DNA from: CAZKVJ01 sp964556225
GTDB taxonomy: Bacteria > Actinomycetota > Acidimicrobiia > Acidimicrobiales > Ilumatobacteraceae
Assembly (NCBI GenBank): GCA_964556225.1
Contig: CAZKVJ010000001.1
Span: forward strand, 62,001 to 126,000
DNA: 64,000 nucleotides
Reading direction: 5' to 3'
The notes under the pieces were generated by a model. That model was not told the DNA's origin. It did no database searches and was given only the letters and a program-made list of their open reading frames with translations. The first letter of the stretch is position 1; each line of letters begins with the position of its first letter. Positions 31,284-40,441 of the stretch are shown in pieces. A program made the translations under genes and the position numbers.

Positions 31284-32882
31284 CTAGCGGGAACGGCGGG
31301 CCTCGGCCCGGCGCTCGGCCTCGAGGCGCTCCAGCTCCGGCGCTTCCCTGGTCAGGTGCACCATCGCCTCGGCCACCGCACGATGTCCGGCCTGCTCGGC
31401 GATCAGCCGGTGCATCTCGAGCGCCACCCGACGGTAGGCCGGATGGCCCTGCGGTGCGGAGCGCAGCTCGAGCATGTGCACGGCCTCGCGGGCATTGAAC
31501 TGCATGGAGTAGCGGATCCGGTAGGCCATCGCGACCGCATACGGCGCGGCCTGCGGGAAGGCATCGACCAGGTCGTCGTAGAGCGCAGCCGAGCGAGCCA
31601 TCGCCTCGTCGAAGACGGGTGTCTGACGAGCGTCGTCGATGAGGTCCGGGCGCACATAGCCGTGGTACGGGGTCAGCGCCTGCCACTCGATGGTGAGGAG
31701 CCGGTGGCGCTGGAGGTCGCGGAAGGCCCCGTAGTCGGACAAGACGTCGAAGCGGTAGCCGACGCGCTCAAAGGCGCGGCCCGGCTTGTGCCGGCGGTTC
31801 TCGCGCTCGCCGACGTAGGCCCGCAGGATCGCCACCCGTTCATCGTGGCCGAGGCGACGGACGCGCTCGAGGACCTGGGTCTCGGGGAGGTGGGTGTGTG
31901 GGTAGACGATCGCCGCCAGCAGCTTGTCCTCGGCATCCGGATCCCAGTCGACGAGCGTCACGGAGTCGGCGGGTTCGACGGGAACGCCGCCGAACAGGGT
32001 GTGGGCGATCTCGGCGGTCTGGGCGCGGGTGCGGCCGAGGTATGCGCTCCAGCGACCCCCGCGGTCCTCCTGGTCGACACGCCGGAGGAAGCTCGGGATG
32101 ACCTTGCGGAGCTCGACGAGCATCAGCTCGGCGTACTGGCGGGCTTCCGGAAGGGGATGGGAGCGCATCCGCAGCAGCAGGGACTCGAACCCCTGCCCGC
32201 TGCCGTAGATCCCGACGTTCGAGAGCGCCGCCGCCGGCAGCACGCCTCGGACCGCGTCGAGCGCCTTGGCGCGCGTGGCCTGGCGGTACACGAAGTCCGA
32301 GTCGCGCTCCTGGCGAGGGACCGTTGTCCGGACGTGGTCGGTGATCCGGGCCACCAGCAGGCTGTAGGCGTCGAACATCCGGTCCATGTCGCCCACGTAG
32401 CGGGTGCCGAAGCGGCTGGCGAGCACCGCCGGGTCGCGGTAGTAGCGATAGCGGCCACCCAGACGTGAGTCGTAGGCGATGTAGCGGGTGCTCTGCTCGA
32501 GGTAGCTCATGAGCCGGCCCCATTCGAGGATCTTCGTGAGCACGTTCGAGGCCTGCTCGCACGCGAGGTGCACGCCGCCGAGCTGGGCGACGGAGTCGTC
32601 CCCGTACTCGACGAAGACCTTCTCGTAGAGCTGCTCCGCCCGGCTGAGCCCGACGGTGGCATCCACGGAGTCGTCACCGGAGACGTCGAGGTCGCCGACG
32701 AACTCGTCGAGGAACAGCCGGCGCAGGCTCTTGGGGCTGCGGCTGTAGCGGGCGAAGAGGGCGCCCTTGACGACCTCGGGGAGGTTGACGAGGGCGAACA
32801 CCGGGCCATCGAGGTTCGTGAAGTACCGCCGCAGCACGTCCGCCTCGGCCGCGCTGAACTCCTCGGGCACGTACACGGTCAC
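31284..32882 (-). CDS. Double-length FAD-dependent thymidylate synthase-like protein
   Basis: 532 aa, about twice ordinary ThyX. Both halves resemble ThyX. The N-half has WGRLMSYLEQSTRY (residues 121-134), matching the xxRxxSxxExSxRY part of the ThyX signature but lacking its first RH. The C-half keeps RHR (392-394, QRHRLLTIEW) and the ThyX-like NAREAVHMLELRSAPQGHPAY but lacks the Ser/Glu/Arg part. Together the halves carry a split signature. GTG start. Whether it makes dTMP or has a new role is open; no thyA is in the window. Confidence 0.75.
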   Translation of the reverse strand: MTVYVPEEFSAAEADVLRRYFTNLDGPVFALVNLPEVVKGALFARYSRSPKSLRRLFLDEFVGDLDVSGDDSVDATVGLSRAEQLYEKVFVEYGDDSVAQLGGVHLACEQASNVLTKILEWGRLMSYLEQSTRYIAYDSRLGGRYRYYRDPAVLASRFGTRYVGDMDRMFDAYSLLVARITDHVRTTVPRQERDSDFVYRQATRAKALDAVRGVLPAAALSNVGIYGSGQGFESLLLRMRSHPLPEARQYAELMLVELRKVIPSFLRRVDQEDRGGRWSAYLGRTRAQTAEIAHTLFGGVPVEPADSVTLVDWDPDAEDKLLAAIVYPHTHLPETQVLERVRRLGHDERVAILRAYVGERENRRHKPGRAFERVGYRFDVLSDYGAFRDLQRHRLLTIEWQALTPYHGYVRPDLIDDARQTPVFDEAMARSAALYDDLVDAFPQAAPYAVAMAYRIRYSMQFNAREAVHMLELRSAPQGHPAYRRVALEMHRLIAEQAGHRAVAEAMVHLTREAPELERLEAERRAEARRSR

Positions 32883-32952
32883 GGTCGGTCATGCTACGGG
32901 GCACCCCGCGGCCGGCCACGGACCGCCCGCACGGCCTGAGCAGGCATGATGG

Positions 32953-34176
32953 CTAGAGGACCAGCGCCGGGTCTCCGGGTTCACCGAACTCGTCCCGAGC
33001 CGCCTGCAGCAGGCCGGGCGCCGTCCACAGGTCGACCACGGTCATGGCCATGGCCTTGGCCCCGTCGAGCACCGCCCGGTCGCCCTCGGGCCCGGCGGCG
33101 TGGACGGCGAAGGCGGGGGTGTGGATCGGGGTGCCATCCGGTGCGAGGGCGATCATCGGGTGGATCGACGGCACCAGGTACGAGACGTTGCCCATGTCGG
33201 TGGACCCGACGACGTGACGGCCGGTCGCGTCCGGGTCGAGCACCGTTCGGCCGAGGCGGGCGGCGTTGGCGGCGTAGGCCAACGCCATCGGACCGTTGTC
33301 GCGCAGGTCGGCGTAGGTGTGGTCCTGCCACTCGTGGCGCATGGTGCAGCCGCACGCCTGGGCGCCGCTCTCCAGGCACGTGAGGACCCTGGCCTTGAGG
33401 GGCTGGAGCGCGGCGATGCTGTCGGAGCGGACCATCCACTCGGCGGCCGCCTCGCGGGGGACGATGTTCGCCTTCTCCCCCGCCTTCGTGAACACGCCGT
33501 GCACCCGCTCGACGGGTCGGATGTGCTGGCGCAGTGCCGCGACGGCCATGTAGCCGAGCACGGCGGCGTCGAGCGCGTTGCGGCCCTCGTGTGGCGCCGC
33601 CGAGGCGTGAGCGGCCCGCCCTTCGTACTCCACCCGCAGCTCCTGCAGCGCCAGGGTGTCCATCCGCAGCAGGTCGACGTCGGCGGGGTGCACCATCATC
33701 GCCGCGTCGACCCCTTCGAAGGCGCCGTGGCGGGCCATGCGGATCTTGCCGCCGCCGCCCTCCTCAGCCGGTGTGCCGAGGATCCGCACCCGCCCCCCGA
33801 CGGCCTCGGCCACGGTGGCCAGCGCCAGCCCGGCGCCGAGCCCGGCGGCGGCGATGACGTTGTGCCCACAGGCGTGGCCGATGCCGGGCAGCGCGTCGTA
33901 CTCGAGGAGCACGGCGATGCAGGGTCCGTCGCCGCCGCGACGGGCCTCGAAGCCGGTCTCGGTGCCGTAGGCGTGACGGGTCGGCTCGAGGCCGGCCTCG
34001 TCGAGGATCTCGGTGATCGCGTCGTGGGCGAAGTGCTCCTCGAAGTTCAGCTCCGGGTGGGCGTGGATCCGGTGGCTGAGATCGACCAGCCGGTCCGCCC
34101 ACCGATCGACCTCGGCGCACACCGCCGTCTTCCACCCCTCGCTGGTCTCCACCCCCGAATTCTGGCCGAACGTCAT
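32953..34176 (-). CDS. M20-family amidohydrolase (AbgB/IAA-hydrolase-like)
   Basis: 407 aa. Zinc-peptidase motifs: HRIHAHPELNFEEHFAH, HACGHNVIAAAGLGAG, ILGTPAEEGGGGKIRMARHG and VVGSTDMGNVSYLVPSIHP. The dimerisation domain is in the middle. Related enzymes cut p-aminobenzoyl-glutamate or N-acyl amino acids. The ATG at 34176 is used; a GTG one codon earlier is equivalent. Its order with the MDR gene upstream (39 bases) suggests one transcript. Confidence 0.85.
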   Translation of the reverse strand: MTFGQNSGVETSEGWKTAVCAEVDRWADRLVDLSHRIHAHPELNFEEHFAHDAITEILDEAGLEPTRHAYGTETGFEARRGGDGPCIAVLLEYDALPGIGHACGHNVIAAAGLGAGLALATVAEAVGGRVRILGTPAEEGGGGKIRMARHGAFEGVDAAMMVHPADVDLLRMDTLALQELRVEYEGRAAHASAAPHEGRNALDAAVLGYMAVAALRQHIRPVERVHGVFTKAGEKANIVPREAAAEWMVRSDSIAALQPLKARVLTCLESGAQACGCTMRHEWQDHTYADLRDNGPMALAYAANAARLGRTVLDPDATGRHVVGSTDMGNVSYLVPSIHPMIALAPDGTPIHTPAFAVHAAGPEGDRAVLDGAKAMAMTVVDLWTAPGLLQAARDEFGEPGDPALVL

Positions 34177-34215
34177 CACCCCCGGCGCCCCCCCACCACC
34201 CGCTTCGACAGGGGG

Positions 34216-35202
34216 TCAGGGGTGGCGGAGGACGATCTTGCCGAGCTGCTCGGCGCGCTCGAGGCGTTCGAGGGCGCGGGGGTAGTCGGCCAGGTCGAGC
34301 TCGGTGTCGACATGGACGGGCAGGCCCTGCTCGACGAGACGGGTGACCTCGGCGAACTCCTGGTAGCTGCCCATGGTGGAGCCGATGATCTCGTACTGCT
34401 TGAAGAACAGACGGGGCAGGCCGAGGCTGACCTCGGCCCCCGAGGTCCCGCCGCACACCACGAGCCGCCCGCCGGGCCGCAGTGACCGCACCGAGCGCTC
34501 CCAGGTGGCGGGACCGACGCTCTCGATGACGACGTCGGCCTGCACCGGCCAGCGATCGGCCGTCGAGTCGTAGGCGGCGACGGCCCCGAGCCCGAGCGCC
34601 TCGGCCCGCTTGTTCTCGTCACGGCTCGTCACCACCACCTCGGCGCCCATCCGCCGGGCGATGGCGAGCGCAGCGCACGACACGCCCGAGCCGATGCCCA
34701 CCACGAGCACGGTCTCGCCGGCGCTCACGCGGGCCCGGCGCAGCATCCGGTAGGCGGTGAGATGGGCGAGCGGGTACGCCGCGCACTCCGCCCAGGTTCG
34801 TCCCGCCGGTCGCGGCACCACGTTGCGAGCAGGGGCCACCGCGTAGGTGGCGTGGCCACCCCAGCAGTGCTCTCCGTAGATCATGAACCCCGGTCCCATC
34901 GGCGAGTCGTTCCCGAGGGCCACGATGTCCTCGACGGGCGACACGCCCGGGTTGACCACGACCTCGTCGCCGACGGCGACGCCGCTCACCATCACACCAA
35001 CGGCGTCGACCACGCCCGCCACGTCGCAGCCCGGCACGTGGGGCAACGGTGGTCTGGGCGTCCCGCGGGTGACCCACAGATCCATGTGGTTGAGGGCACT
35101 GGCCACGACACGGATCCGGACGTCGTCGGGCCCCGGCTCGGGATCGTCGACCACCCCCCACCGGTACTGGCCGGGCGAGTCGTCGAGGATCCAGGCGTCC
35201 AT
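34216..35202 (-). CDS. Zinc-type MDR alcohol dehydrogenase/quinone reductase-like protein
   Basis: 328 aa. GroES-like N-terminal part with LNHMDLWVTRGTPRPPLPHV and PGCDVAGVVDAVG, then Rossmann part VLVVGIGSGVSCAALAIARR and CGGTSGAEVSLGLPRLF. The structural-zinc Cys cluster of classical ADH is absent, but a catalytic Cys-His-like arrangement is partly present (PGCD). NAD(P)-dependent reductase of unknown substrate. Confidence 0.85.
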   Translation of the reverse strand: MDAWILDDSPGQYRWGVVDDPEPGPDDVRIRVVASALNHMDLWVTRGTPRPPLPHVPGCDVAGVVDAVGVMVSGVAVGDEVVVNPGVSPVEDIVALGNDSPMGPGFMIYGEHCWGGHATYAVAPARNVVPRPAGRTWAECAAYPLAHLTAYRMLRRARVSAGETVLVVGIGSGVSCAALAIARRMGAEVVVTSRDENKRAEALGLGAVAAYDSTADRWPVQADVVIESVGPATWERSVRSLRPGGRLVVCGGTSGAEVSLGLPRLFFKQYEIIGSTMGSYQEFAEVTRLVEQGLPVHVDTELDLADYPRALERLERAEQLGKIVLRHP

Positions 35203-35216
35203 CTCGCGAACCGTAC

Positions 35217-35837
35217 TCAGACACAGACGGTGAGCGCATCAGGCTCGACCGTGGCCCGGAGATGGCAGGTGTCGCCGACCGGCACCCCGTCGACCCAGAC
35301 TCGCACCTCCGCCTCGAAGGTCCACTCCCCCAGTGCCTGGCGGCGGACGTCGATGTCAGGGTGTGGGAGGTGCGTGCCGGTGGCGAGGCGCTGGCGAGCC
35401 GCCCACCGCTGGCGTCGCGACATCGTCGGCGCCACCCGGACCACGTCGACGCGGCCGTCGCCCGGGTGGGCCTTGGGTGCGACGTCCCAGCCGCCGAGAT
35501 GCTCCGCGTTCATGATCGCCAGCAGCGGGCCGGTCCACCAGCCCCGCCGGGCCACCACGTGCGCGGCCGCCCAGTGCTCGGACCCGTCGAGCTCCACGTG
35601 CACCAGGTCGACCGGCAGCCAGACCACGATGGCGCCGGGCGAGACGTCGGGCCGGTCGGGTGATCCGCCACAGGACTTCCACAGATCGCCGCCGGTGAGC
35701 CGGATCGAGGGCAGCGGTGCGGCGGCCCGGCGGTGGGTGTCGACGAGGTGCTGGAGCTCGGCGTTGGACCCTGCGCACACCAGGCCATCCGACAGCGGAC
35801 CCGGCTCGCCCCACGCCTGACCCGGACGAACGCTCAC
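35217..35837 (-). CDS. Short, degenerate diacylglycerol kinase-like (LCB5/YegS) protein
   Basis: 206 aa, against about 300 in normal members. The N-terminal lobe is cut short, and the usual GGDGT loop appears as VCAGSNAELQHLV. The later segment RLTGGDLWKSCGG replaces the G-x-GNDFART motif. The C-terminal domain is well kept (AIMNAEHLGGWDVAPKAHPG, DGRVDVVRV, VWVDGVPV). Catalysis as a lipid kinase looks doubtful. The GTG start overlaps the helicase stop (GTGA), so its output is tied to the helicase. Confidence 0.65.
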   Translation of the reverse strand: MSVRPGQAWGEPGPLSDGLVCAGSNAELQHLVDTHRRAAAPLPSIRLTGGDLWKSCGGSPDRPDVSPGAIVVWLPVDLVHVELDGSEHWAAAHVVARRGWWTGPLLAIMNAEHLGGWDVAPKAHPGDGRVDVVRVAPTMSRRQRWAARQRLATGTHLPHPDIDVRRQALGEWTFEAEVRVWVDGVPVGDTCHLRATVEPDALTVCV

Positions 35838-38464
35838 TCGGAGGGCTCCGGCTCGACCGTGCTCGATGCCGCCACGACACCCCGGAACAACGAGTCCGCC
35901 GCCTGCTCGCACCGCCGGCGGGTGGCGGCGTCCGGGGCGACGACCGCCAGCTGGCGCAGCAGGTCGATGAGCTGCTTCGTGGTTCGCACGAAGTCACCCC
36001 CGGACAGGTCCTCGTCGGCCACGACCTGGGCGAAGCCCTCGCCGGCGGCCCAGGCGAAGGCGATGGCGATGAACGTCGGGTCGGGAGCCCGGTGCACGGC
36101 GAGACCGATCCGCTCCTCCTCGCGGGCCAGCTCGGCACTGAGCTGCTCGATGCGCCGCCAGCGCGACCGCACGTCCGTCGAAGGGAACCACGGTGCCGGC
36201 GGGGCCTCGGGGCTGCGGTGCTCGTAGACGAACACCGAGGCCAGCGCGGCCAGCTGTGCGGGCGGGAGGTCGTCGAAGAGCCCCAGGCGCATCGTCTCGG
36301 TGATGAGCAGGTCGCTCTCGTGGAAGACCCGGGCGAGCACCTCACCCCACTCCGTCAGCGCCCAGCCCTGGGTGCAGTCCCGCTCGGCCAGCACCTCGAG
36401 CACCTGGTCGAAGCGCTTGGCGACCGAGCCACCGTGCGCTCGCACCCGATGCCGCAGATCGTCGACCTCACGCTCGATCCGGTCGGCGTGCGCGGCGGCG
36501 CGCAGACGATCCCGCAGCTCGGGGTCGCGCTCGACGGGGTCGATCGCACGCGGCTCGGTGCGGGGCGTCCGCTCGCCCGTGACCCGGGCCTTCAGCAGCC
36601 GGCGGGTCACCTCCTTCTGGTAGTCCTGTCGGTTGGGGGCGAACGAGGTGGGCAGCTCGATCCGCCCGATGGCCCGGGGTGGCTCGTCGAAGTCGGTCGA
36701 GTCGAGGTGCAGCGAGTCCCGCCGGGTGGTGAGGACGGTGAGCTTGATGCCCCCCTTGCGATGGGCGCTCGTCAGCACCACGGCCCGACCGGCGTACTTG
36801 CCCTTCTCGACGTACACGACGTCGCCGGGGCGCAGCTTCATGATCGCCAGCTCGACAGGGTGGTCGCGTCCCGCCGGACCGGGTGTCGCCGCCGCCCGAC
36901 GCTGCTCGCGCGAACGGGTGCGCCGGTACTCGTCGAGGTCGCCGTACGGGCTCACCGCCGACGCCCGCAGCTCGGTCATCTGGCGCTGGCGGCGCTCGAT
37001 CCTGGCTTCCAGGCGCACCACGTCGCGGTCGGCCTGGTACTGGGCGAAGGACAGGTTCAGCAGGTGGTGCGCTTCGGCGCTCGTGTAGGACCGCACGAGG
37101 TTGGCCGCCATGTTGTAGGTGGGGCGGAACGCGGACGAGAGCCGGAAGGCGCGGCTGGTGGCGAGCGAGGCCACCTGCTCGAACGGCACGAACGGGCTCC
37201 AGAGGGTGATCGCGTGGCCGACCTCGTCGATGCCCCGTCGCCCGGCCCGCCCGGTGAGCTGCGTGTACTCCCCCGGTGTGAGCGAGGCGTGGTGGTCGCC
37301 GGTGAACTTCGTGAGCTTCTCGATCACCACCGAGCGCGCTGGCATGTTGATGCCCACGGCCAGGGTCTCCGTGGCGAACACCACCTTCACCAGTCCCTCG
37401 GTGAAGCAGGCCTCGACGACCTCCTTGAACGGTGGGACCATCCCGGCGTGGTGCGCCGCGATCCCAGCCTCGAGCTGCGCGAGGAACTGGCCGTAGCCGA
37501 GCACCGCCAGGTCGGCGGGGTCGAGATCGCCGAGGCGCTCGTCGACGATCTGGCGGATGCGCTCTCGTTCGGGCCCGTCGGTCAGGCGCACGCCGGCCGC
37601 CAGGCACGTCCGGGCCGCCTCGTCGCACTGGTGGCGGCTGAAGATGAAGCAGATCGCCGGGAGGAAGCCCTCCTCGTCGAGGCGCTCCACGACGTCGAGG
37701 CGTGAGGGCGTGAACAGGCGCCGCCGGGCCCGCTGACGCCCACCGGCCCGACGCCACGTGCGCGAGGCGTCCTCGTCGAGGCGGACGGCTTCCGGGTTCG
37801 CCCGGCCGTGGACGATGACCGGCAGCAGGTGAAGGCGCTCGCTGGTGCGGTCGCCGACCAGGTGCAACTGCTCGAGGCGCACCGGGCGGCGGGTCTCGAC
37901 CACGGGGTGGGTGCGGCCGCGCACCGTCGTGATCCAGTCGGTCACCTCCTCGGCGTTGGAGACCGTCGCGGACAGGCACACGAGCTGCACCGCCGGCGGC
38001 AGGTGGATGATGACCTCCTCCCACACCGGCCCCCGGTACGTGTCCTGGATGAAGTGGACCTCGTCGAGAACGACCACACCGAGGCGGGTCAGCCCGCCTG
38101 CCCGGGCGTAGATCATGTTGCGCAGCACCTCGGTGGTCATGACCACCACCGGTGCGTCGCCGTTGATGCTGTTGTCGCCGGTGAGGAGCCCGACCCGCTC
38201 CGAGCCGAATCGCCGGCTCAGGTCGTGGTACTTCTGGTTCGACAGCGCCTTGATGGGCGCGGTGTAGAAGGCCCGCCGGCCGTCGGCGAGTGCAGCCGCC
38301 ACGGCGTACTCCGCGACGACGGTCTTGCCCGATCCGGTCGGCGCGGCCACGAGCACGCTGTCACCTCGGTCCAGCGCGTCGAGCGCCTCGAGCTGGAAGT
38401 CGTCGAGGGGGAACCCGAAGGGAGCGATCAGCTCGCCCCGGTCGACGCGGGCGGCGATGGTCAC
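35834..38464 (-). CDS. helY: Ski2/Mtr4-like DEAD/DExH RNA helicase
   Basis: 876 aa. Helicase motifs: Q-like FGFPLDDFQLEALDAL, Walker A APTGSGKT, TAPIKALSNQK, DEVH box, LSATVSN, and C-terminal FATETLAVGINMPARSVV with QLTGRAGRRGIDEVGH. The long C-terminal part resembles the Ski2/HelY arch and helical-bundle domains. It probably unwinds RNA. The GTG start overlaps the tatC stop (GTGA), the same tatC-helY order as in mycobacteria. Confidence 0.92.
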   Translation of the reverse strand: MTIAARVDRGELIAPFGFPLDDFQLEALDALDRGDSVLVAAPTGSGKTVVAEYAVAAALADGRRAFYTAPIKALSNQKYHDLSRRFGSERVGLLTGDNSINGDAPVVVMTTEVLRNMIYARAGGLTRLGVVVLDEVHFIQDTYRGPVWEEVIIHLPPAVQLVCLSATVSNAEEVTDWITTVRGRTHPVVETRRPVRLEQLHLVGDRTSERLHLLPVIVHGRANPEAVRLDEDASRTWRRAGGRQRARRRLFTPSRLDVVERLDEEGFLPAICFIFSRHQCDEAARTCLAAGVRLTDGPERERIRQIVDERLGDLDPADLAVLGYGQFLAQLEAGIAAHHAGMVPPFKEVVEACFTEGLVKVVFATETLAVGINMPARSVVIEKLTKFTGDHHASLTPGEYTQLTGRAGRRGIDEVGHAITLWSPFVPFEQVASLATSRAFRLSSAFRPTYNMAANLVRSYTSAEAHHLLNLSFAQYQADRDVVRLEARIERRQRQMTELRASAVSPYGDLDEYRRTRSREQRRAAATPGPAGRDHPVELAIMKLRPGDVVYVEKGKYAGRAVVLTSAHRKGGIKLTVLTTRRDSLHLDSTDFDEPPRAIGRIELPTSFAPNRQDYQKEVTRRLLKARVTGERTPRTEPRAIDPVERDPELRDRLRAAAHADRIEREVDDLRHRVRAHGGSVAKRFDQVLEVLAERDCTQGWALTEWGEVLARVFHESDLLITETMRLGLFDDLPPAQLAALASVFVYEHRSPEAPPAPWFPSTDVRSRWRRIEQLSAELAREEERIGLAVHRAPDPTFIAIAFAWAAGEGFAQVVADEDLSGGDFVRTTKQLIDLLRQLAVVAPDAATRRRCEQAADSLFRGVVAASSTVEPEPSE

Positions 38465-39264
38465 GCCGTCGCCGCCACCCGCGCTCGCCGGCGCTGCACC
38501 AAGAACCCGATCCCGACGGAGAACACGTAGAGGACGGTCATGGGGATGGCGAGCATCATGAGGCTGATCGGGTCGCCGCTGGGCGTGATCACGGCGGCGA
38601 TGACGAAGATCGACATCAGCGCGTAGCGCCACTGCTTGAGGAGCTGGTTGGGCGTGATCACCCCGACCAGCTGCAAGAACACGAGCAGCACCGGGAACTC
38701 GAACCCGACGCCGAACGCCAGCACCAACAGGACCAGCAGGCTCACGTACTTCGTGATTTGGAACGTCTGGTTCACGTCGCTGCCCGACCATGAGATGAGC
38801 CACTCGAGCGCCTTGTCGAAGGTCCAGTAGGCCACGAAGCCGCCCAGGACGAACAGCGTGATGATCGACACCAGGAACGGGATCGCGTACTTCTTCTCCT
38901 TGGCGTGCAGGCCCGGCACGACGAAGCGCCAGATCTGCCACAGGAGCACTGGGAACGCCAGGACCAGTCCGCCGTACAGGCTGATCCGCAACCGGGCGTT
39001 GAAGCCCTCGAGCGGACCCAGCGCGAACAGCTCACCGTTGCAGAAGCCCTCGCCCTTGCGCTCGCAGAGGTCCTGGTAGGGCTGGAGCAGGAAGCCGAGG
39101 ACCTGGTCGTAGAACGTCATCATCACGACCACGCCGAGGCCGACGGCGAGCACGCAGCGGATGATGCGGGTGCGGAGCTCGGCAAGGTGGTCCCGGAGGG
39201 TCATCCGGTCCTCTGGGGACTTCACCGTGGGGCGAGCGTGGCGACGCCACCTCGGCAGCTTCAT
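38461..39264 (-). CDS. tatC: Sec-independent protein translocase TatC
   Basis: 267 aa with six membrane helices. Typical segments are MTLRDHLAELRTRIIRCVLA, FYGGLV-like SLYGGLVLAFPVLLWQIWRF with VVPGLHAKEKKY, and FGVGFEFPVLLVFL (the conserved FxxGxxFExP site). With TatB it receives twin-arginine substrates. Its ATG overlaps the tatB stop (ATGA). Confidence 0.96.
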   Translation of the reverse strand: MKLPRWRRHARPTVKSPEDRMTLRDHLAELRTRIIRCVLAVGLGVVVMMTFYDQVLGFLLQPYQDLCERKGEGFCNGELFALGPLEGFNARLRISLYGGLVLAFPVLLWQIWRFVVPGLHAKEKKYAIPFLVSIITLFVLGGFVAYWTFDKALEWLISWSGSDVNQTFQITKYVSLLVLLVLAFGVGFEFPVLLVFLQLVGVITPNQLLKQWRYALMSIFVIAAVITPSGDPISLMMLAIPMTVLYVFSVGIGFLVQRRRARVAATA

Positions 39265-39599
39265 GCCGTGTCGGCCACGTCGTCGCCGGCCGTCACCTCG
39301 TCCGACTCGACCACCGGCTCGGCGCCACCCGGCTGCTCGAGCGCCGGCACCCGCACCGGGGGATCCTCGTCGTCGGGGATCCGGGTCGCCCGCTTCACCA
39401 GGTCGGCGGTGCCGCGCAGCTCGTCGAGGGGCTCGCTGAAGGCGCTGCGGAACTCGCTCTGGAACCCCTGGGAGACCTTCTTGAACTCGCCGTAGGCGCG
39501 GCCGGCACGGCGGAGGGCGTCGGGGAGCTTGTCGGGTCCGAGGACCACCAGCGCCGCGATCAGCAAGAAGATGATCTCGGTGCCCGACAGGTTGAACAC
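39261..39599 (-). CDS. tatB: Twin-arginine translocase TatA/TatB-family protein
   Basis: 112 aa. One N-terminal helix (GTEIIFLLIAALVVLGPDKL) with the Glu and GPxxLP hinge of TatB, an amphipathic helix (ALRRAGRAYGEFKKVSQGFQ) and an acidic tail. The Glu at the helix start and the operon with tatC favour TatB over TatA. GTG start. It is divergent from the GDPD gene with a 74-base gap. Confidence 0.88.
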   Translation of the reverse strand: MFNLSGTEIIFLLIAALVVLGPDKLPDALRRAGRAYGEFKKVSQGFQSEFRSAFSEPLDELRGTADLVKRATRIPDDEDPPVRVPALEQPGGAEPVVESDEVTAGDDVADTA

Positions 39600-39673
39600 G
39601 CCCGGCAGTCTACGAGGCGGACCCCCTTCGGCCGCGGCGGCCCGGCGCCCCGTGCTCGTAGCATCTCCCCGCC

Positions 39674-40405
39674 ATGCAGCAGCGGCTCCCCTCGCTCCTC
39701 GACCGCCCGGTCGCCTTCGCCCATCGCGGTGCCCGGGCCCACGCGCCGGAGAACACGCTGGAGGCGTTCGCCCTGGCCCTTCGCCTGGGGGCCACCGGGC
39801 TCGAGAGCGACGTGTGGATGAGCGCCGATGGGGTGCCGGTGCTGGACCACGACGGGGTGGTGCGCCGCGGCCTGCGCCGCACGCCGATCGCCGCCCTCGC
39901 CCGGGCGTCGCTGCCCGCCCACATCCCCTCGCTCGAGGACCTGCTGGCGCACTGCGGCGACGGCTACCACCTGAGCCTCGACCTGAAGGACCCGGCTGCC
40001 GGCGCGGCAGTGGTCGAGATCGTGCGCGCGGCCGCGCCGTCGTTGCTGGGACGGCTGTGGCTGTGCGCGCCGGACCTCGACACGCTGGTCCCGCTGCGCG
40101 GTCTGGCCGACGGCGTGCGCCTCGTCGATTCGACGCGCCTGGAGCGCGTCAAGGAGGGCCCGGAGCGGCGGGCGGCACGCCTGTCGTCGCTCGGGATCGA
40201 CGCCATCAACCTGCACCGCAGCGACTGGACCGGTGGTCTGACCACGCTCTTCCACCGATTCGGCCGCTGCGCCCTGTCGTGGGACCTGCAGGCGGACGAC
40301 CACCTGCGCACGGCCCTGCGGATGGGCGTCGACGGTGTCTTCAGCGACTGGGTGGACCGGATGATGGACGCCTACCAGGCCGAGCTCGGCCGGCCGGGGC
40401 TTTGA
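39674..40405 (+). CDS. Glycerophosphodiester phosphodiesterase
   Basis: 243 aa TIM-barrel. Catalytic segment FAHRGARAHAPENTLEAFAL (His, Arg and Glu of HRGxxxxxPENT), metal Glu-x-Asp in GLESDVWMSADGVPVLDHD and Lys in LSLDLKDPAAG. Releases glycerol 3-phosphate from lipid head groups. No signal peptide is visible, so it is cytoplasmic. It is an island of plus strand inside the long minus block, in the place where pafB-pafC sit in mycobacteria. Confidence 0.92.
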   Translation: MQQRLPSLLDRPVAFAHRGARAHAPENTLEAFALALRLGATGLESDVWMSADGVPVLDHDGVVRRGLRRTPIAALARASLPAHIPSLEDLLAHCGDGYHLSLDLKDPAAGAAVVEIVRAAAPSLLGRLWLCAPDLDTLVPLRGLADGVRLVDSTRLERVKEGPERRAARLSSLGIDAINLHRSDWTGGLTTLFHRFGRCALSWDLQADDHLRTALRMGVDGVFSDWVDRMMDAYQAELGRPGL

Positions 40406-40441
40406 CCTCTGGCGCCGGGCGCTGGTGTGGTCACCGGCGAC

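Noticed and set aside
34183..34210. C-rich stretch between M20 and MDR genes as a second quadruplex
   Set aside because: The tracts are unequal and interrupted; it lacks four regular G runs with short loops.
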